Of a DNA stretch of 64,000 nt, positions 52,961-61,780 are shown piece by piece; the first letter of the stretch is position 1; the number at the start of each line of letters is the position of its first letter. Origin of the DNA: Bradyrhizobium ontarionense (GTDB taxonomy: Bacteria > Pseudomonadota > Alphaproteobacteria > Rhizobiales > Xanthobacteraceae); assembly GCF_021088345.1 (NCBI RefSeq), contig NZ_CP088156.1:8299001-8363000 (forward strand), written 5' to 3'. The position numbers and the translations under genes were made by a program. The notes under the pieces were generated by a model. The model had not been told where the DNA came from, made no database searches, and was given only the letters and a program-made list of their open reading frames with translations.

Positions 52961-53440
52961 ATGCGCGCCTTGATCCTGGCATTGTTCATCCTGACGATTG
53001 TTGCGAGCCCGAACGTGGCGAACGCCGGTCTGAGCAGTTCGCCTCGTGGATCGAGCGCACCCGCCGAGACCACGATCGCCTCGGAGGAAGCAAATCAGCA
53101 GACCGAGAACCAGATCGGCCTCACCAAGGCGAAGCGTCGTGCAGTGCAGCGCGGGCTGACCAGGCTCGGGTTCGGCACCAAGGTCAATGGGACGTTCGAC
53201 GAATCGTCTCGCGCCGTCATCGCGCGTTGGCAGGAGGAGCGCGGCTACCCCGCGACCGGCTTCCTCAATGCCGCCCAGCACAAGGTCCTGATGGATGCAG
53301 CCACGGAGGCTGCCAAATCCGACCGTGAAGCCCGTCGTCGCGCCGGGGGGCGTGGGCGATATTCGCGGAATGTCGGAGGTCCAATAGGCGCGATCGGCGG
53401 TGCAATGCACAGCGTGGTGGGCGGAATATTCCGCAGGTAG
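52961..53440 (+). CDS. Secreted protein with a peptidoglycan-binding-like domain
   Basis: The 159-residue protein has a signal peptide (MRALILALFILTIVASPNVANAG) and a PG_binding_1-type three-helix motif: TKAKRRAVQRGLTRLGFGTKVNGTFDESSRAVIARWQEERGYPATGFLNAAQ. A basic Gly/Arg-rich segment and a short hydrophobic tail (GPIGAIGGAMHSVVGGIF) follow. It probably binds cell wall or outer envelope. AAGGAAGG precedes the ATG. Confidence 0.85.
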   Translation: MRALILALFILTIVASPNVANAGLSSSPRGSSAPAETTIASEEANQQTENQIGLTKAKRRAVQRGLTRLGFGTKVNGTFDESSRAVIARWQEERGYPATGFLNAAQHKVLMDAATEAAKSDREARRRAGGRGRYSRNVGGPIGAIGGAMHSVVGGIFRR

Positions 53441-54386
53441 TCCAACCGCAAGATTGTCGGAAGACGCCCATAGCACCTCGCAAGTCGGGGGACCGTTATG
53501 ACCACGACCACGGGGCGCATGTCGGTGTGGTGTGCAATATTGGGCGGACGGGGCAGGCCAGACCCGCTTTCAGGACAACGAGTCCTCCCGGCCCTTGCAC
53601 TTCGGGATGCTGCTGGGCTCGTCTCCACCGGAGAAGGAGAGGTGCTGGCAGATCTTCGGGTAGAGGTCTGCTGTCGCTCAAAAAAGAGCCCGTCGCAATC
53701 AATGATCTTCAGTCCGAGATGGGCCAGAAGCCGTCATCGTCAGACACCGCGGAAAGGTCTGTCTTGGGGCAGGAGCGACTTACGCGAGGAGCGTCATCGC
53801 AGAATGACCCAAGCCGAGGGCGTCAGGATCATCAGGCACATTGAAATCCCAAGAGCGAGTCGACCAGCTTTATGTAGCACGGAAATCTGCGAGGGTTCGC
53901 GATGCGGCTGTCGATCAAGCCAGCTCCTGAAACAGCGAAGCGGCCAGCCGAAAATCAAGCCGAGCAAGTAGAGAACGCCATCAAGTTCCACTTTGCTTAG
54001 GTCCTGTATTGGACGGCTATTGCGATAGCCGACTTACCTATGATCATGAAAAAAGAGTTAAAACTAATGTTGAGGCAAAGCTATCGGTTAGCATCGATTT
54101 GGGCCCGGGATCGGGTATCAACGCTTTGCCGACAAGGTCTGCTTCGGGTCCAATTGACGACTTTTGAAGTGAATCAACCCACGCCCTGAACGAAAGTGGG
54201 AAGCAGCTGATCTTCACCTACCCTGACCACAGTACCGTTTCCAGGTTGCGATCGATCTCTGTGGCCGCGTCGCGACCTGGTCGCCGCCGAATCGAAATCC
54301 GAAATGTCATTGCAGACCAGCAGGCCGAGGTTTGCAACTACATCGTGAAGCCCTTAATAAGGAAACGTTGAAGTCGGGGATTTCTG
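53441..54386. other. Long stretch without a clear gene
   Basis: About 950 bases with lower GC toward 54 kb. Several short frames overlap on both strands, none with a recognisable family apart from a possible small membrane protein at 53794-53991. It may be decayed coding DNA inside the island. Confidence 0.5.
53794..53991 (-). CDS. Possible 65-residue membrane protein
   Basis: ATG 53989-53991 with GTGGAA upstream opens a frame with two hydrophobic stretches (LYLLGLIFGWPLRCF and LALGISMCLMILTPSAWVIL). There is no known family and no operon context. It could be spurious. Confidence 0.3.
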   Translation of the reverse strand: MELDGVLYLLGLIFGWPLRCFRSWLDRQPHREPSQISVLHKAGRLALGISMCLMILTPSAWVILR

Positions 54387-54905
54387 ATGATTGCGCCAGA
54401 AGAAGAGAGGGTGCTGAAAACGCACCTGGTCGAGATGTTCGGCCACATTAGCAGCATGCGGCGGGAATTCGCCGCTCTTCAAGGTGACAGCAAGGGCAGT
54501 ATCGCGACGATGACAGACACCCTCGACGCGATCGTCGAGAATACGGAGGCAGCCGGGAACGCGATCCTCGAAAGCATGGAGGCGATCGGCGCCAGCGTCG
54601 CGAAGTTGCAGAGCGTCAACGACCCGACTGTCGCGTTGGTCAGCGATGAGATCGTCGATAGCACCAACAAGGTGTTCGAGGCTTGCGCGTTTCAGGACCT
54701 CACAGGGCAGCGGATCACGCGAGTGATCAAGTCGCTGCAGTTCATGGAGGACCACATCAACAGGCTGGTCCGCATGTGGGGAAAAGAGGAGCTGGCACGG
54801 ATGGCCGCCGAGCTTGCTGTCCAAAGCGCCCCAGACTTGATGGAGGGCCCGAAGCGGCCGGGCGTGGCGATTTCCCAGGACGACATCGACAAGCTGTTCG
54901 CGTGA
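54387..54905 (+). CDS. cheZ: Orphan CheZ-type chemotaxis phosphatase
   Basis: The 172-residue helical protein contains CAFQDLTGQRITRVIKSLQFMEDHINRLV, the CheZ active region with Asp104 and Gln108 in the FQDLTGQ motif that corresponds to the catalytic D143/Q147 of E. coli. Its C terminus ISQDDIDKLFA matches the CheY-binding tail. It is shorter than enteric CheZ at the N terminus, as usual in alphaproteobacteria. No che or flagellar gene is near, so its place in this island is odd. Confidence 0.87.
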   Translation: MIAPEEERVLKTHLVEMFGHISSMRREFAALQGDSKGSIATMTDTLDAIVENTEAAGNAILESMEAIGASVAKLQSVNDPTVALVSDEIVDSTNKVFEACAFQDLTGQRITRVIKSLQFMEDHINRLVRMWGKEELARMAAELAVQSAPDLMEGPKRPGVAISQDDIDKLFA

Positions 54906-55277
54906 ACTGCCTCAAACCGGATGCCCATAGCGGCGAACGGTCAGATCGAGGTGGCGCTCACCCAGATCGACCGGCACGCGGACGGTCCCGAGATTTCTCT
55001 GCAGGACGCGGACAGCACGGACATGCAACAAGGTAGCCGAGAATAATCGGATAGGTTTTAGAATTGGTTGCGGCAACCTTTGACGTGTAGAATGATCAAT
55101 TGAATGAACCGGGCGCGACTTCCGCTTAGGTTCACAAGCAGTCGAATCGCCAGCGACTGCGCTATGTCCGCTGCGTCCCTGATTTCAGACATTCTCGATA
55201 GAGGCGTGATCGTAGGCCGAAACTAAGGTCCCCGACGACGTGCGGCGGGAGAGATCAATTCCCCCGCTGTGCGAATC
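54906..55277. other. Intergenic stretch between cheZ and frc
   Basis: No gene is supported. The text after the cheZ stop reads like a continuation of chemotaxis/helical coding in another frame (short), then AT-richer DNA near 55040-55110. Confidence 0.5.
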
Positions 55278-55306
55278 AAAAAGCCGCCGGGCGATGCCGG
55301 CGGCTT
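55278..55306 (-). terminator. Terminator of frc
   Basis: AAGCCGCCGG (55281-55290) pairs with CCGGCGGCTT (55297-55306), and TTTTT follows on the minus strand. It lies 69 bases after the frc stop. Confidence 0.88.
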
Positions 55307-55374
55307 GATGTCGATGGGAGGCATGTGCGGCGGCGGTCGCGCCGCGCCTGTCTTCTCTGGCGCCAGGTCGCCGC

Positions 55375-56652
55375 TTACTCTGCGGCTTCCTTGCGCGGCG
55401 GCGCGAGCGCGCCGGAATCGTGGATCTCCGCGACCTGGTGATCGCTGAAGCCCAGAACCTGGCGCAGGATCTCGTCGGTGTGCTCGCCGAGCAGGGGCGA
55501 GCGGGTGACGTCGGCCGGGCTGTCGGAGAGCTTGATCGGGTTGCCGACCGAGAGGTACTTGCCGCGGGTCGGGTGGTCGACCTCGACCAGGGTGCCGGTC
55601 TTGCGCAGCGACTCGTCCTCGGCAATCTCCTTCATCGACAGGATCGGGCCGCAGGGGATGTCGAACTCGTTGAGGATGTCCATGGCCTCGAACTTGGTCT
55701 TGGTCATGGTCCACTGCTCGATGCGGCCGAAGATCTCGTTGAGGCGCGGCAGACGGGCGGCCGGCTTGGCGTAGTTCGGGTCGGTCTTCCAGGTCGGCTC
55801 ACCGATCACGTCGCAGATCTTTTCCCAGACCGGGGCCTGGGTGATGAAGTAGATGTAGGCGTTCGGGTCGGTCTCCCAGCCCTTGCACTTGAGGATTCGG
55901 CCCGGCTGGCCACCGCCGGAATCATTGCCGGCGCGCGGCACAGCGTCGCCGAACGGAATGCCTTCGCCGAACTGGCTGTATTCCTTCATCGGGCCGCGCT
56001 CGAGGCGCTGCTGGTCGCGCAGTTTTACGCGGCAGAGGTTCAAGACGCCGTCCTGCATCGCGGCGGTGACGCGCTGGCCCTTGCCGGAATGGGTGCGCTG
56101 ATAGAGCGCGGTGACGATGCCGAGCGCGAGGTGCAGGCCGGTGCCGGAATCGCCGATCTGGGCGCCAGTCACGAGCGGCAGGCCATCACGGAAGCCGGTC
56201 GTCGATGCCGCGCCGCCGGTGCACTGGGCGACGTTCTCGTAGACCTTGCAGTCCTCGTACGGACCGGGGCCGAAGCCCTTGATCGAGGCGACGATCATCT
56301 TGGGGTTGATCGCCTGGATCTTCTCCCAGGGGAAGCCCATGCGGTCGAGCACGCCGGGGCCGAAATTCTCGACCAGCACGTCGCACTTCTTGATCAGCTC
56401 GGTGAGGACCTCCTTGCCCTTCGGGTTCTTGGTGTCGAGCGTGATCGAGCGCTTGTTGTGGTTCAGCATCGTGAAATAGAGGCTGTCCACGTTCGGAATG
56501 TCCTGCAGCTGGCCGCGGGTGATGTCGCCCACGCCCGGCCGTTCGATCTTGATCACGTCGGCGCCGAACCAGGCCAAAAGCTGGGTGCAGGTCGGCCCTG
56601 ACTGGACGTGGGTGAAGTCGAGAATGCGAACGCCCTCGAGCGCCTTGGTCAT
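55375..56652 (-). CDS. frc: Formyl-CoA:oxalate CoA-transferase
   Basis: The 425-residue class III CoA-transferase moves CoA from formyl-CoA to oxalate, making oxalyl-CoA for Oxc. Gln17 ([12 protein letters not shown]) and the catalytic Asp168 in [15 protein letters not shown] match residues known in the Oxalobacter enzyme, and the flexible glycine loop ([12 protein letters not shown]) is present. ATG 56650-56652 gives [13 protein letters not shown]. It lies 65 bases after oxc on the same strand. Its 3' 400 bases are duplicated, decayed, at 48187. Confidence 0.95.
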   Translation of the reverse strand: MTKALEGVRILDFTHVQSGPTCTQLLAWFGADVIKIERPGVGDITRGQLQDIPNVDSLYFTMLNHNKRSITLDTKNPKGKEVLTELIKKCDVLVENFGPGVLDRMGFPWEKIQAINPKMIVASIKGFGPGPYEDCKVYENVAQCTGGAASTTGFRDGLPLVTGAQIGDSGTGLHLALGIVTALYQRTHSGKGQRVTAAMQDGVLNLCRVKLRDQQRLERGPMKEYSQFGEGIPFGDAVPRAGNDSGGGQPGRILKCKGWETDPNAYIYFITQAPVWEKICDVIGEPTWKTDPNYAKPAARLPRLNEIFGRIEQWTMTKTKFEAMDILNEFDIPCGPILSMKEIAEDESLRKTGTLVEVDHPTRGKYLSVGNPIKLSDSPADVTRSPLLGEHTDEILRQVLGFSDHQVAEIHDSGALAPPRKEAAE

Positions 56653-56717
56653 GTGTTGATCTCCGTAACGAATGGTCATCCCGCACGAGCGGGCAGGTGA
56701 TGTCTTGCGGGTGGCCC

Positions 56718-58451
56718 TTACTTCTTCTTCGTCAGCGCGCTCTGCGGATTGAGGTTGCCGATGCGGCCGCTCTCGGAGCCGGCCGCGGGATCGATCACGG
56801 CATTGATCAAGGTCGGCTTGCCGGAATCCATCGCCTCGTTGACGGCGCGCTTCAACTCGTCCGGAGACGTGGCGTTGACGCCGACGCCGCCGAAGGCTTC
56901 CATCATCTTGTCGTAGCGCGCGCCCTTGACGAACACCGTCGTCGCCGGATCGTCGCCCGCCGAGTTCTGATCGGTCCCGCGATAGATGCCGTCATTGTTG
57001 AAGATGACGACGCAGATCGGCAGATTGTAGCGGCAGATGGTCTCGACCTCCATGCCGGAGAAGCCGAAGGCGCTGTCGCCCTCGATCGCCAGCACCGGCT
57101 TACCGGTCTCGACCGCCGCGGCGATCGCCGAGCCCATGCCGATGCCCATGACGCCCCAGGTGCCGACATCCAGGCGCTTGCGCGGCTGATACATGTCGAT
57201 GACGCCACGGGCGAGGTCGAGCGTGTTGGCGCCTTCGTTGACCAGGATCGCGTCCGGACGCTCCTTGATGATGGTGCGCAGCACGCCGAGCGCGCCGTGA
57301 TAGTCCATCGGCGAGTTGTTGTTCATCAGCCGCGGCGCCATCTTGGCGACGTTGTCCTCGCGCTTCTTTTGTACGGCACTCAGCCACTCGACCGGAGCCT
57401 TGGGCCAGTTGCTGCCCATCGCCTCGGCGAAGGCTGACACGACAGAACCGATGTCGCCGACGACGGGTGCGGCGATCTCGACGTTGGAGTCCATTTCCTT
57501 GGGCTCGATGTCGACCTGGATGAACTTCTTGGGGGCATCGCCCCAGGACTTGCCCTTGCCATGCGAAAGCAGCCAGTTGAGGCGGGCGCCGATCAGCATG
57601 ACGACGTCGGAGTCCTTGAGCACGGTGGAGCGCGCCGCGCCGGCGCATTGCGGGTGCAGGTCGGGCAGCAGGCCCTTGGCCATGCTCATCGGCAGGAACG
57701 GGACGCCGCTCGTCTCGACGAAAGTCTTGATGGCTTCGTCGGCCTGGGCATAGGCCGCGCCCTTGCCGAGAATGATCAGCGGGCGTTTCGCATTCTTCAA
57801 CAGATCGAGCGCGCGCTTGACCGAGTCGGGCGAGGGGATCTGCGCCGGCGCCGGATCAATCACCTTGACCAGCGAGGCCGCACCGGCCTGCGCGTTCATG
57901 ACCTGGCCGAACAGTTTTGCCGGCAGGTCGAGATAGACGCCGCCCGGACGGCCCGACACGGCGGCGCGGATGGCGCGCGCGAAGCCGATGCCGATGTCCT
58001 GGGCATGCAGCACGCGGAACGCCGCCTTGCACAGCGGCTTGGCGATCGCGAGCTGATCCATCTCTTCGTAGTCGCCCTGCTGCAGGTCGACGACCTCGCG
58101 CTCCGAGGAGCCCGAGACCAGGATCATCGGGAAGCAGTTGGTCGTGGCATGCGCCAGCGCCGTGAGGCCGTTGAGGAAGCCGGGGGCGGAGACGGTGAGG
58201 CATACGCCCGGCTTCTTGGTGAGGAAGCCGGCGATCGCGGCGGCATAACCGGCGTTCTGCTCATGGCGGAAGGACAGCACGCGGATGCCTTCAGCCTGCG
58301 CCATGCGACCGAGGTCGGTGATCGGAATCCCCGGAACGTTGTAGATCGTATCGATCCCGTTCAGCTTCATCGCGTCGATGACGAGATGGAAGCCGTCGGT
58401 GAGCTCCTCGTGGGTATCCGGTGCCTCGGTCTTCACAGCAGTCTGCGCCAT
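56718..58451 (-). CDS. oxc: Oxalyl-CoA decarboxylase
   Basis: The 577-residue ThDP enzyme decarboxylates oxalyl-CoA to formyl-CoA and CO2, regenerating the CoA donor for Frc. Motifs are [38 protein letters not shown] with the catalytic Glu, [16 protein letters not shown], and the ThDP/Mg site [38 protein letters not shown] 58449-58451 gives [11 protein letters not shown]. It lies 74 bases after gntR and 65 bases before frc, forming gntR-oxc-frc. Confidence 0.95.
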   Translation of the reverse strand: MAQTAVKTEAPDTHEELTDGFHLVIDAMKLNGIDTIYNVPGIPITDLGRMAQAEGIRVLSFRHEQNAGYAAAIAGFLTKKPGVCLTVSAPGFLNGLTALAHATTNCFPMILVSGSSEREVVDLQQGDYEEMDQLAIAKPLCKAAFRVLHAQDIGIGFARAIRAAVSGRPGGVYLDLPAKLFGQVMNAQAGAASLVKVIDPAPAQIPSPDSVKRALDLLKNAKRPLIILGKGAAYAQADEAIKTFVETSGVPFLPMSMAKGLLPDLHPQCAGAARSTVLKDSDVVMLIGARLNWLLSHGKGKSWGDAPKKFIQVDIEPKEMDSNVEIAAPVVGDIGSVVSAFAEAMGSNWPKAPVEWLSAVQKKREDNVAKMAPRLMNNNSPMDYHGALGVLRTIIKERPDAILVNEGANTLDLARGVIDMYQPRKRLDVGTWGVMGIGMGSAIAAAVETGKPVLAIEGDSAFGFSGMEVETICRYNLPICVVIFNNDGIYRGTDQNSAGDDPATTVFVKGARYDKMMEAFGGVGVNATSPDELKRAVNEAMDSGKPTLINAVIDPAAGSESGRIGNLNPQSALTKKK

Positions 58452-58525
58452 GCGCCTCTCTCCCTGGTCGTCTATGTCGAAGGCGCGTTCAGCGTCTTCT
58501 TCTCTTTGAACCTGCCTGCTGATGA

Positions 58526-59257
58526 TCAGCTGAATAATTCCTGGCCGTGCGTCTCGACGTAGGTCGCAAGCCCCAGTGTATGATCGCGGGCGAGCTTCTC
58601 GGCGAGCTCGGTGTTGCGTTCTTCGAGCGCATCGATGATCGCGAGATGCTCGGGAAGGGACGCTGCGATACGGTCGGTACGTCCGATCGTGAGCTGACGG
58701 TAGCCGCGCACGTGCAGCAGGATGTCGCTGGTCATGTCGACGAGCACGGGCGATTCCGACAGCGAGATCAGCGCCTGATGAAACGCGATGTTCGCCTTTG
58801 AATATTCCTCGATATGATCCTGCGGCGGGCGGTCCTTGCCGAAATCCTTGAAGTAGTCGCGCAGCGCGGTGATGTCCTTCTTGCGCGCGATGGTCGTGAT
58901 CAGGCGTGCGGCCATGCTTTCCAGCGCAGCCCAGGCGCGGATCATGTCGACGATCTCGCTCTTGGTCCGGCGAATCACGACGATGCCACGGCGCGGCACG
59001 GTCTTGACGAAGCCGTCCTGCTCGAGCATGGCGATCGCTTCGCGGATCGGCGTGCGGCTGACACCGAGACGCTCGGACAACGCGCGCTCGTCGAGCATCA
59101 CCGGCTCGGGCGATGCATAGATGTCCATCTTCAGGATAGCTTCCCGCAAGGCTTCGTAAGCCTTGTTCTTGAAGCTCGTCTCCGGGGCGATGCGAGCGAT
59201 CGCAATGTCGGCCTCGGCCATGATGGGCAATGCCTTGCTTGTTTTCTGTGTAGACAA
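58526..59257 (-). CDS. GntR/FadR-type regulator (FCD domain), probable oxalate repressor
   Basis: The 243-residue protein has a GntR winged helix ([63 protein letters not shown]) and an all-helical FCD ligand domain with metal-type His residues ([22 protein letters not shown]). FCD proteins sense organic acids or acyl-CoA. A TTG at 59257 has GAGGAG seven bases upstream; an ATG at 59221 is an alternative. Operator site 5 lies in its promoter, and five related sites mark the rest of the regulon. Confidence 0.88.
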   Translation of the reverse strand: MSTQKTSKALPIMAEADIAIARIAPETSFKNKAYEALREAILKMDIYASPEPVMLDERALSERLGVSRTPIREAIAMLEQDGFVKTVPRRGIVVIRRTKSEIVDMIRAWAALESMAARLITTIARKKDITALRDYFKDFGKDRPPQDHIEEYSKANIAFHQALISLSESPVLVDMTSDILLHVRGYRQLTIGRTDRIAASLPEHLAIIDALEERNTELAEKLARDHTLGLATYVETHGQELFS

Positions 59258-59284
59258 GACCGATCTCCTCTTCCTTGGGAGATG

Positions 59285-59296
59285 GCTGTATACAGC
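59285..59296. promoter_or_regulatory. GCTGTATACAGC palindrome downstream of operator site 5
   Basis: A perfect 12-bp dyad lies between site 5 and the gntR start. It may be an auxiliary operator; the function is inferred only from position. Confidence 0.35.
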
Positions 59297-59314
59297 ATTT
59301 TGCGTCCAAGATTT

Positions 59315-59341
59315 TTGGCATACCAAATGCCAGACTGTCAA
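59315..59341 (-). promoter_or_regulatory. Promoter of gntR-oxc-frc with operator site 5
   Basis: On the minus strand TTGACA (59341-59336) is followed by CTGGCATTTGGTATGCCAA (59333-59315). The 17-mer TGGCATACCAAATGCCA (plus strand, 59316-59332) has perfect 6-bp arms. Confidence 0.72.
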
Positions 59342-59380
59342 GCTGCGTGATTTTTCAGCGTTTCCACATCTTCGATGCGC

Positions 59381-59414
59381 TTGACAAAGTTTGCTTCTGG
59401 CATACCAAATGCCA
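59381..59414 (+). promoter_or_regulatory. Promoter of the acyl-CoA ligase gene with operator site 6
   Basis: TTGACA (59381-59386) precedes an exact second copy of TGGCATACCAAATGCCA (59398-59414), which overlaps the predicted -10. It is identical to site 5 82 bases away. Confidence 0.72.
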
Positions 59415-59447
59415 TAAAACGTGTCTGTCCCTCAGGAGGAAGCCCCG

Positions 59448-61592
59448 ATGTCTGACGCCGCCGTTCCCAATGCCAAGGCCACGATCCGCGAAGTTCTCGA
59501 TCGGGTGAAGGCGGATAAACGCACCAGCCTGACCGCCCCCGAGGGCAAGCTGGTGTGCGACGCCTACGGCATTCCGGTGCCGAAGGAGGGCGTGGCGAAA
59601 TCGGCGGCCGAGGCCGCCAAGATGGCCGGCGACATGGGTTTCCCGGTCGTCATGAAGATCGTCTCTCCGGATATTCTCCATAAGACCGAGGCCGGCGGCG
59701 TCATCGTCGGCGTCAAGACCGCCGACGATGCGAAGGCGGCCTATGAGACCATTCTCGGCAACGCCAGGAAGTACAAGGCCGACGCCAAGATCGAAGGCAT
59801 CCAGGTACAGCAGATGCTGACCGGCGGCACCGAGGTGATCGTCGGTTCGATCACCGACGGATCGTTCGGCAAGCTGGTGGCGTTCGGCCTCGGCGGCGTG
59901 CTGGTCGAGGTGCTGAAGGACGTCACCTTCCGGCTCGCGCCCGCGACCAAGGACGACGCGCTCTCCATGCTCGACGGCATCCAGGCCCATGAGATGCTGA
60001 AGGGCGTGCGCGGCGGTGAGCCGGTCAGCCGTGAGGCGCTCGCCGACGTCATCGTCAAGGTGTCGCAGCTGGTCAGCGATTTCCCGGAGATCGTCGAGCT
60101 CGACCTCAACCCGGTGTTCGCGACCAAGGCCGGTGCCATCGCCGCCGACGTCCGCATCGTCGTCGATTTCGACTACAAGCCGCGTCCGGCGCCGCGCTCC
60201 AACGAGGAGATCGTGACCGCGATGAAGCGGATCATGATGCCGACCGCGATCGCCGTGATCGGCGCCTCCGCCGAGGACGGCAAGATCGGCAACTCCGTGA
60301 TGAAGAACCTGATCAATGGCGGCTACAAGGGCGAGATCTACCCGATCCACCCCAAGGCCTCCGAGATCCTCGGCTACAAGGCCTATAAGAGCGTCAAGGA
60401 CGTCCCCGGCGTGATCGACACGGCGGTGTTCGCGATTCCCGCCAAGTTCGTCGCCGGCGCCCTGGTCGAGTGCGGCGAGAAGAAGATCCCCGGCGCGGTG
60501 CTGATCCCGTCGGGCTTCGCCGAAGCCGGCGCTCCGGAGCTGCAGGCCGAGATCGTCGAGATCGGCAACAAGTACAACATCCGCCTGATGGGGCCGAACA
60601 TCTACGGCTTCTACTACACGCCGGCCAATCTCTGCGCGACCTTCTGCACCGCCTATGACGTCAAGGGCCACGCGGCGCTGTCGTCGCAGTCCGGCGGCAT
60701 CGGCATGGCCATCATCGGCTTCTCGCGCTCGGCCAAGATGGGCGTCTCCGCGATCGTCGGCCTCGGCAACAAGTCTGATATCGATGAGGACGATCTGCTC
60801 GCCTTCTTCGAGCAGGACCCCAACACCAATTTGATCGCGCAGCACTGCGAAGACCTCAAGGACGGTCGCGCCTTCGCTGAAGCCGCCAAGCGCGTCTCCA
60901 AGAAGAAGCCGGTCATCGTGCTCAAGGCCGGCCGCACCTCGGCCGGCGCCAAGGCCGCCTCGTCGCACACCGGCGCGCTCGCCGGCAACGACAAGATCTA
61001 TGAGGACGTGCTCAAGCAGTCCGGCGTCATTCGCGCCCGCTCGCTGCGCCAGCTGCTCGAATTCGCCCGCGGCGTGCCGGTGCTGCCGACGCCCAAGGGT
61101 GAGAACGTGGTCATCATCACCGGCGCCGGCGGATCGGGCGTGCTGCTGTCCGACGCCGTCGTCGACAACGGCATGTCGCTGATGGGCATGCCGGCGGATC
61201 TCGACGCCGCCTTCCGCAAGTTCATCCCGCCGTTCGGCGCCGCCGGCAATCCGGTCGACATCACCGGTGGCGAGCCGCCGATCACCTATGTGAACACGGT
61301 CAAGCTCGGCCTGTCGGACGACCGCATCCACGCGCTGATCCTCGGCTACTGGCACACGATCGTCACCCCGCCGATGGTGTTCGCCCGCAACATGGTCGAG
61401 GTGAAGAACGAGATGGCGGCCAAGGGCTTCGTCAAGCCGATCGTCGCCTCGCTCGCCGGCGACGTCGAGGTCGAGGAAGCCGCCGAATATCTCTACCAGA
61501 ACGGCATCCCGGCCTACGCCTATTCGACCGAGCTGCCGGTCGAGGTGCTCGGCGCCAAGTACAAGTGGGCGCGCGGGGCAGGGCTGCTCTAA
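59448..61592 (+). CDS. ADP-forming acyl-CoA ligase (acetate--CoA ligase family), fused subunits
   Basis: The 714-residue protein fuses an N-terminal ATP-grasp domain (DAYGIPVPKEG, FPVVMKIVSPDILHKTEAGGVIVGVK) to a CoA-binding Rossmann domain (TAIAVIGASAEDGKIGNSVMKNLI) and a succinyl-CoA-ligase-like domain with the phosphohistidine motif SSHTGALAG. The ATP-grasp-first order is permuted relative to many acetyl-CoA synthetases. Its divergent placement and shared operator with gntR-oxc-frc suggest it loads CoA onto oxalate or formate, priming the Frc cycle (inference). AGGAGGA is 7 bases before the ATG. Confidence 0.88.
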   Translation: MSDAAVPNAKATIREVLDRVKADKRTSLTAPEGKLVCDAYGIPVPKEGVAKSAAEAAKMAGDMGFPVVMKIVSPDILHKTEAGGVIVGVKTADDAKAAYETILGNARKYKADAKIEGIQVQQMLTGGTEVIVGSITDGSFGKLVAFGLGGVLVEVLKDVTFRLAPATKDDALSMLDGIQAHEMLKGVRGGEPVSREALADVIVKVSQLVSDFPEIVELDLNPVFATKAGAIAADVRIVVDFDYKPRPAPRSNEEIVTAMKRIMMPTAIAVIGASAEDGKIGNSVMKNLINGGYKGEIYPIHPKASEILGYKAYKSVKDVPGVIDTAVFAIPAKFVAGALVECGEKKIPGAVLIPSGFAEAGAPELQAEIVEIGNKYNIRLMGPNIYGFYYTPANLCATFCTAYDVKGHAALSSQSGGIGMAIIGFSRSAKMGVSAIVGLGNKSDIDEDDLLAFFEQDPNTNLIAQHCEDLKDGRAFAEAAKRVSKKKPVIVLKAGRTSAGAKAASSHTGALAGNDKIYEDVLKQSGVIRARSLRQLLEFARGVPVLPTPKGENVVIITGAGGSGVLLSDAVVDNGMSLMGMPADLDAAFRKFIPPFGAAGNPVDITGGEPPITYVNTVKLGLSDDRIHALILGYWHTIVTPPMVFARNMVEVKNEMAAKGFVKPIVASLAGDVEVEEAAEYLYQNGIPAYAYSTELPVEVLGAKYKWARGAGLL

Positions 61593-61615
61593 GGACGCGA
61601 TAAGCTGAGGACTGC

Positions 61616-61658
61616 GATGGCGCCGCTCTGGGATGACCGGGGCGGCGTCATCTTATTT
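61616..61658 (+). terminator. Terminator of the acyl-CoA ligase gene
   Basis: GATGGCGCCGC (61616-61626) pairs with GCGGCGTCATC (61642-61652) with one G-T wobble, followed by TTATTT. Confidence 0.7.
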
Positions 61659-61700
61659 GATCTTGGCGGGATAGCTCCCCATCGATCGGGCGGCTCGCGC

Positions 61701-61724
61701 AATTGAGTGCACAGTCAGGCTAAT
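61701..61724 (-). repeat. Degenerate REP-like end, copy E
   Basis: AATTGAGTGCACAGTCAGGC resembles the reverse complement of copy C (AATTGAGTGCACTGTCACCG) with differences in the right half. It lies 57 bases before the HEPN-type gene. A matching right end was not seen by 63.7 kb. Confidence 0.5.
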
Positions 61725-61780
61725 GGCTTTGCCAGGGGGCTTCGGGTAGAATATCATTCTATCGGAATTGAGGGCGCTCG

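Noticed and set aside
53498..53971. 157-codon frame after the peptidoglycan-binding gene
   Set aside because: No family, Arg/Ser-rich, overlaps other frames on both strands and lacks a Shine-Dalgarno.
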